A DNA stretch of 64,000 nt from an uncultured Rhodopila sp. (lineage in GTDB: Bacteria > Pseudomonadota > Alphaproteobacteria > Acetobacterales > Acetobacteraceae). The stretch lies in assembly GCA_903932145.1 (NCBI GenBank), contig CAIZFE010000086.1, positions 372,001-436,000 of the forward strand, in the 5' to 3' direction. Made by a program: the position numbers and the translations under genes. Shown here one piece after another: positions 60,581 to 64,000 of the stretch (position 1 is its first letter; every line of letters begins with the position of its first letter). The notes under the pieces are model-generated. The model did no database searches. It saw only the letters and a program-made list of their open reading frames with translations, and was not told the origin of the DNA.

Positions 60581-61060
60581 TTGGACGAGTTCCGCCGCGA
60601 TCTGCTGTTTCTGCTGCACGATGTGGCCCGCCTTCTGCGCGTCGATGCGGACAAGCGGGCTCGTCTGCACGGCATGACGCGGGCGCAGTGGGCGATCCTG
60701 ATCTGGCTGCAACGCCAACCCGGCCTGTCCCAAAAAGAACTGTCCGAATTCCTGGAAGTCGAGCCGATCACGGTCGCCCGTTTGATCGACCGGCTGGAAA
60801 CGCGCGGCATGGTCGAACGCCGGCCCGACCCGCGCGATCGCCGCATCTGGCGTCTGCATCTGCTGCCGCCCGCCTGCGATGTCCTGGGCGAAATCGATGA
60901 ACAACGAGCCGACATGACCCGCATGGTCAGCGCCGGCATCGACGAAAACTCCATAGAAATCATGACCGAGGCATTGATGCGGATGAAAGCGACCCTGACC
61001 CAAGAGGCTCACGCATCCCGAAACCGGCCAGAGCCTGCCGACGTTCGGGAGACCGTCTGA
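60581..61060 (+). CDS. MarR-family transcriptional regulator
   Basis: The 159-residue regulator has the winged-helix pattern: MTRAQWAILIWLQRQPGLSQKELSEFLEVEPITVARLIDRLE near residues 32-72 in pieces, with the wing ERRPDPRDRRIWRLHL. It probably represses the emrA-emrB genes that follow and responds to a toxic or phenolic ligand. The TTG at 60581 has AGGA upstream. The stop overlaps the next start (TGATG). Confidence 0.9.
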   Translation: MDEFRRDLLFLLHDVARLLRVDADKRARLHGMTRAQWAILIWLQRQPGLSQKELSEFLEVEPITVARLIDRLETRGMVERRPDPRDRRIWRLHLLPPACDVLGEIDEQRADMTRMVSAGIDENSIEIMTEALMRMKATLTQEAHASRNRPEPADVRETV

Positions 61061-62142
61061 TGTCCCAGGCGACAATGGCGCCCCGCGTCACCGGCTCACC
61101 CGCCCGCGCCCGCATCGGCCGCAGCCTCGTGCGTCCGATCCTCATGCTGGGTGGCATCGCCGTGGTGATCGTCGGCGTGGCGTATTACTGGCTGACCGGC
61201 GGCCGGATCGTCTCGATCGACGACGCCTACGTGCGGGCTGCCAAGGAAATCATCGCGACGGACGTATCCGGCATCGTCGCCTCCGTGCCGGTGCATGAGG
61301 GCCAGCGGGTCAAACAGGGTGATGTGCTGCTCCGCCTTGATCCCAAACCGTTCGAGATCGCCCTGGCCGGTGCCACGGCCAACCGCAACGGCATGGTCTC
61401 GACGCTGAACGCCATGAAGCTGGAATACCAGCGCATGCTGCGCGACGTGGACGTCAAGCAGGCGCAGATGGAATCCGATCAGGCGAGCTACGAGCGTTAC
61501 GCCGGCCTGATCAAAAGCGGCGGCGTGACGCGGGCCGATTACGACAACGCCCGCTTTCTATTGATGGCCGACAAGCAGTCCATTGGCGCTCTGAAAGTGG
61601 CCGCCGCCGTGCAGTTGGCGCGGCTGGGCGGCGATCCGGATGTCGATGTCACCACCATGGCCGATTACCTTCAGGCTCAGGCCCGGGTCGATGAGGCCAA
61701 ACGGCAACTCGATCACACCGTGATCCACGCCCCGTTCAGCGGCATCGTGACGCAGGTGGAAACCGTGCAGCCCGGCATGTACCTGGCTGCGGCGACGGCG
61801 GCGTTCGGCCTGGTTTCGACCGACAACGTGTGGATCGAAGCCAACCCCAAGGAAACCGAACTGACCAACGTCAAGGCCGGCGATCCGGTGAACGTCACGA
61901 TCGACACCTATCCCGGCCTGACCTGGAAGGCCGAGGTCCAGGCCATCGCCCCCAACAGCGGTTCGGAATTCTCCGTCCTGCCCGCCCAGAACACCTCGGG
62001 TAACTGGGTCAAGGTCGTGCAGCGTATCCCGGTGCGCATCAAGATTGAGCACAAGGACGGCGATCCGGATCTGCGCGCGGGCATGAGTGTCATCGCCGAT
62101 ATCGACACCGGCCATCATCGCACCTGGCACGACCTGTTCTAG
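61060..62142 (+). CDS. emrA: EmrA/HlyD-family efflux periplasmic adaptor
   Basis: The 360-residue adaptor has one N-terminal membrane helix (ILMLGGIAVVIVGVAYYWL), then DDAYVRAAKEIIATDVSGIVASV (lipoyl half), a coiled-coil hairpin and LDHTVIHAPFSGIVTQVETVQPGMYL (second lipoyl half). A beta-barrel with EANPKETELTNVKAGDPV follows. It links an inner-membrane MFS pump to an outer-membrane channel. It overlaps the marR stop and precedes emrB by three bases. Confidence 0.93.
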   Translation: MSQATMAPRVTGSPARARIGRSLVRPILMLGGIAVVIVGVAYYWLTGGRIVSIDDAYVRAAKEIIATDVSGIVASVPVHEGQRVKQGDVLLRLDPKPFEIALAGATANRNGMVSTLNAMKLEYQRMLRDVDVKQAQMESDQASYERYAGLIKSGGVTRADYDNARFLLMADKQSIGALKVAAAVQLARLGGDPDVDVTTMADYLQAQARVDEAKRQLDHTVIHAPFSGIVTQVETVQPGMYLAAATAAFGLVSTDNVWIEANPKETELTNVKAGDPVNVTIDTYPGLTWKAEVQAIAPNSGSEFSVLPAQNTSGNWVKVVQRIPVRIKIEHKDGDPDLRAGMSVIADIDTGHHRTWHDLF

Positions 62143-62145
62143 ACC

Positions 62146-63705
62146 ATGGCCACAAGCCCGCAGTTGAAGACGGCGTCGGACCCGGTCCCGCATCGGCTGA
62201 TCATCACGTTGTGCACGGTTGGCGCGACGTTGATGCAGGCGCTGGACCAGACGATCGCCAACGTGGCGCTGCCCTACATGCAGGGCAGCCTGTCCGCGAC
62301 CTATGATGAGATCACCTGGGTCCTGACCTCCTACATCACCGCCGCCGCCATCATGACGGCGCCGGTGGGGTGGCTGGCGTCGCGGTTCGGCCGTAAATAT
62401 CTGTTCATCACCTGCCTTGCCGGCTTCACCCTCACATCGATGATGTGCGGCGCGGCGCAATCGCTGACGCAAATGGTGGTCTTCCGGCTGCTGCAGGGCG
62501 TGTTCGGCGCCGCGTTGGTGCCGCTGTCGCAATCCACCATGATGGACATTTATCCGATCGAGCAGCGCGGCAAGGCGATGGCGATCTGGGGCGTCGGCGT
62601 CATGGTCGGGCCGATCCTGGGGCCGACCCTCGGCGGCTATCTGACCGAGATGTACAACTGGCGCTACGTTTTCTACATCAACCTTCCGTTCGGCATCCTG
62701 GCGATCCTGGGCCTGACCTTCTTCATGCCGCGGTCGTTCGGCAACTTCAACCTGCGCTTCGACTGGTTGGGTTTTGGCGTCCTGTCGCTGGGCATAGGCG
62801 GCCTGCAGATGATGCTGGACCGCGGCCAGGACCAGGACTGGTTCAACTCCCGCGAAGTCATCATCGAGGCCGTGCTCGGTGGTCTGGGCGTCTATCTGTT
62901 CATCGTCCACATGTGCACCGCGAAGAAGCCGTTCATTCCGGTGCTGCTGTTCAAGGACCGGAACTTCGCCGCCGGCCTGGTGCTGATGGCCGCCACCGGA
63001 ACGATCCTGGTCTCCAGTTCGTCGCTGATGGCGCCCTGGCTGCAAAATCTTGCCAACTACCCGGTTGAGGCGGCCGGCCTGATCATGGCTCCGCGCGGCA
63101 TCGGCACCATGACCGCCATGCTGACCGGCGGCCGCCTGTCCGCCAAGATCGATCCGCGCAAGCTGATGGCTTGCGGCATCCTGATGCTGGCCTGGTCGAT
63201 GTGGGAGATGACGCGCTGGACTCCCGACATCGCGCAATGGACGATCGTGGTGACGATCATGATCCAGGGCGCCGGCCTGGGGTTCGTCTTCCTGCCGCTG
63301 CAGGTGCTGGCGTTCGCGACCCTGCCGCCGCAATACCGCACCGATGGCGCCTCGCTGTTCAGCCTGTTCCGCAACATTGGCGCGGCGGTCGGGGTGTCGG
63401 TGACCTCCGCGATGCTGTCGCACAACACGCAGGTGTTGCACGAGGAAATCGGTGCGTCGGTCACGCCGTTCAACCGAGCGCTACAGGGCGGCGGGGCGGT
63501 GAGCCATATGTGGAATCCGATGCAGGCGCATGGCGCGGCGGCGTTGGACCACATCGTGAACCAGCAGGCGCAGATTACCGCGTATATCGACGATTACTGG
63601 ATGATGGTGTTCACCACGCTGCCGTCATTGGCCCTGCTTTTGTTGCTACGTCGGCCGAAGATGACGTCCGCGCCGCCGGCCGAGGTCCACGCGGCGATGG
63701 ATTAG
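62146..63705 (+). CDS. emrB: DHA2-family MFS drug exporter (EmrB/QacA type)
   Basis: The 519-residue pump has about 14 membrane helices. The family motif LDQTIANVALPYMQGSLSATYDEITWVLTSYI is near residues 35-65 and motif A GWLASRFGRKYLF near 80. The helix-5 motif C is seen as VGVMVGPILGPTLGGYLTE. With EmrA it would export hydrophobic toxic compounds using the proton gradient. The ATG lies three bases after the emrA stop. No TolC homologue is adjacent. Confidence 0.95.
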   Translation: MATSPQLKTASDPVPHRLIITLCTVGATLMQALDQTIANVALPYMQGSLSATYDEITWVLTSYITAAAIMTAPVGWLASRFGRKYLFITCLAGFTLTSMMCGAAQSLTQMVVFRLLQGVFGAALVPLSQSTMMDIYPIEQRGKAMAIWGVGVMVGPILGPTLGGYLTEMYNWRYVFYINLPFGILAILGLTFFMPRSFGNFNLRFDWLGFGVLSLGIGGLQMMLDRGQDQDWFNSREVIIEAVLGGLGVYLFIVHMCTAKKPFIPVLLFKDRNFAAGLVLMAATGTILVSSSSLMAPWLQNLANYPVEAAGLIMAPRGIGTMTAMLTGGRLSAKIDPRKLMACGILMLAWSMWEMTRWTPDIAQWTIVVTIMIQGAGLGFVFLPLQVLAFATLPPQYRTDGASLFSLFRNIGAAVGVSVTSAMLSHNTQVLHEEIGASVTPFNRALQGGGAVSHMWNPMQAHGAAALDHIVNQQAQITAYIDDYWMMVFTTLPSLALLLLLRRPKMTSAPPAEVHAAMD

Positions 63706-63933
63706 GCCGATTGCGCCAGTAATGTGTGTTGACCGGGATGCCTCCATCGTTGTCACGGCGCCGGTTGTCCAGGCTACCTATCGCGGCATGGCGGTCGGAT
63801 AGTTTGTAGCGTCCTTGGGCGAAGAAGGATGCAGGCCGGGGGCCTTGCCGTTGGGTTGGGTAAGCGTCTAAGTAAGATGCGATGTGGCAAAGAAGCCCTC
63901 CACAGTTTGTCGTCAGCAATGGCCGGAGATACC

Positions 63934-64000
63934 ATGATGCCCGCCCGGGAACGTCCCTACTTTGTCGGGTGGATCGCAATATTAGCTGCCCTGCCGATCC
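63934..64000 (+). CDS. Probable MFS transporter, truncated by the window end
   Basis: From ATG 63934 (GGAGATACC upstream; a second ATG follows) the open frame reads MMPARERPYFVGWIAILAALPI to the window edge, a pattern typical of the first helix of major facilitator transporters. Only 22 codons are visible, so the family is tentative. The 228 bases before it hold no other gene. Confidence 0.4.
   Translation, partial: MMPARERPYFVGWIAILAALPI

Noticed and set aside
61558-63441. 627-codon open frame on the minus strand
   Set aside because: Antisense shadow of emrA and emrB; no motif and His/Arg/Gln-rich composition.
1-64000. CRISPR arrays, rRNA operons, integrase-bounded islands or replication origin
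   Set aside because: No regularly spaced short repeats, rRNA-like sequence, integrase gene with att sites or clustered DnaA boxes were noticed by eye.

Overview
The window is high-GC DNA with the gene content and family mix of an alphaproteobacterium, most probably an acetobacterium relative (Rhodospirillales/Acetobacteraceae). Supporting this are a FlbT/FlaF-type flagellin locus, a hopanoid (hpn) cluster joined to isoprenoid genes, osmoregulated periplasmic glucan synthesis, a PEP-CTERM protein and small alphaproteobacterial families such as DUF6894. The species is an inference from gene families only.

Layout. 1-3.3 kb: a modular repeat protein, probably cut by the window start, and a small membrane protein. 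3.5-6 kb: iron alcohol dehydrogenase, a ferritin-like protein and an acetyltransferase. 6.1-9.7 kb: opgG-opgH. 9.8-10.6 kb: a higBA toxin-antitoxin operon with a clear promoter and operator. 10.7-13.1 kb: a YqaA-type membrane protein and a thiamine-diphosphate enzyme. 13.4-16.7 kb: a flagellin island (flagellin, broken flbT, flaF, TPR-methyltransferase). 17-22.1 kb: a sugar-type ABC importer with an HpcH/HpaI aldolase. 22.1-24.4 kb: a gene-poor stretch with a long inverted repeat, then a solitary C5 DNA methyltransferase followed by two very small membrane proteins. 24.5-30.8 kb: a DUF4239 protein, an iron-sulfur protein, an RsmB-type RNA methyltransferase, an acetyltransferase, an orphan MazE-like antitoxin and small unknowns.

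30.9-39.6 kb is the best-defined pathway block: ispA-dxs-hpnM-hpnI-hpnJ on the minus strand, divergent from ispH-hpnH. Dxs, IspH and IspA supply C5 to C15 isoprenoids, and HpnH, HpnI, HpnJ and HpnM extend, decorate and probably move hopanoids. 39.7-50.4 kb holds a hydroxyacid dehydrogenase, surface-polysaccharide genes (GT4 glycosyltransferase, two FemAB/BioF2-like acyltransferases, YdcF, sugar epimerase), a PEP-CTERM protein, a zinc alcohol dehydrogenase and small genes.

50.5-51.9 kb is a transposon-like cassette with perfect 29-bp inverted ends and an 8-10 bp target duplication. It carries a transposase-like zinc-finger fragment and an AT-rich secreted passenger gene instead of a full transposase. 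It lies between a small helix-turn-helix gene and that gene's probable promoter. 52.1-60.4 kb is catabolic: nicotinamidase, two solute-binding proteins without permeases, a DapA-family aldolase, and a tight operon of AtuA, DUF4387, amidohydrolase, the fluoride channel CrcB and a binding protein. 60.6-63.7 kb is a MarR-EmrA-EmrB drug-efflux operon. A probable MFS gene begins at the right edge.

The most noteworthy items are the passenger cassette, the broken flbT beside intact flagellin genes, the crcB gene inside a catabolic operon, and the methyltransferase with two micro-membrane proteins.
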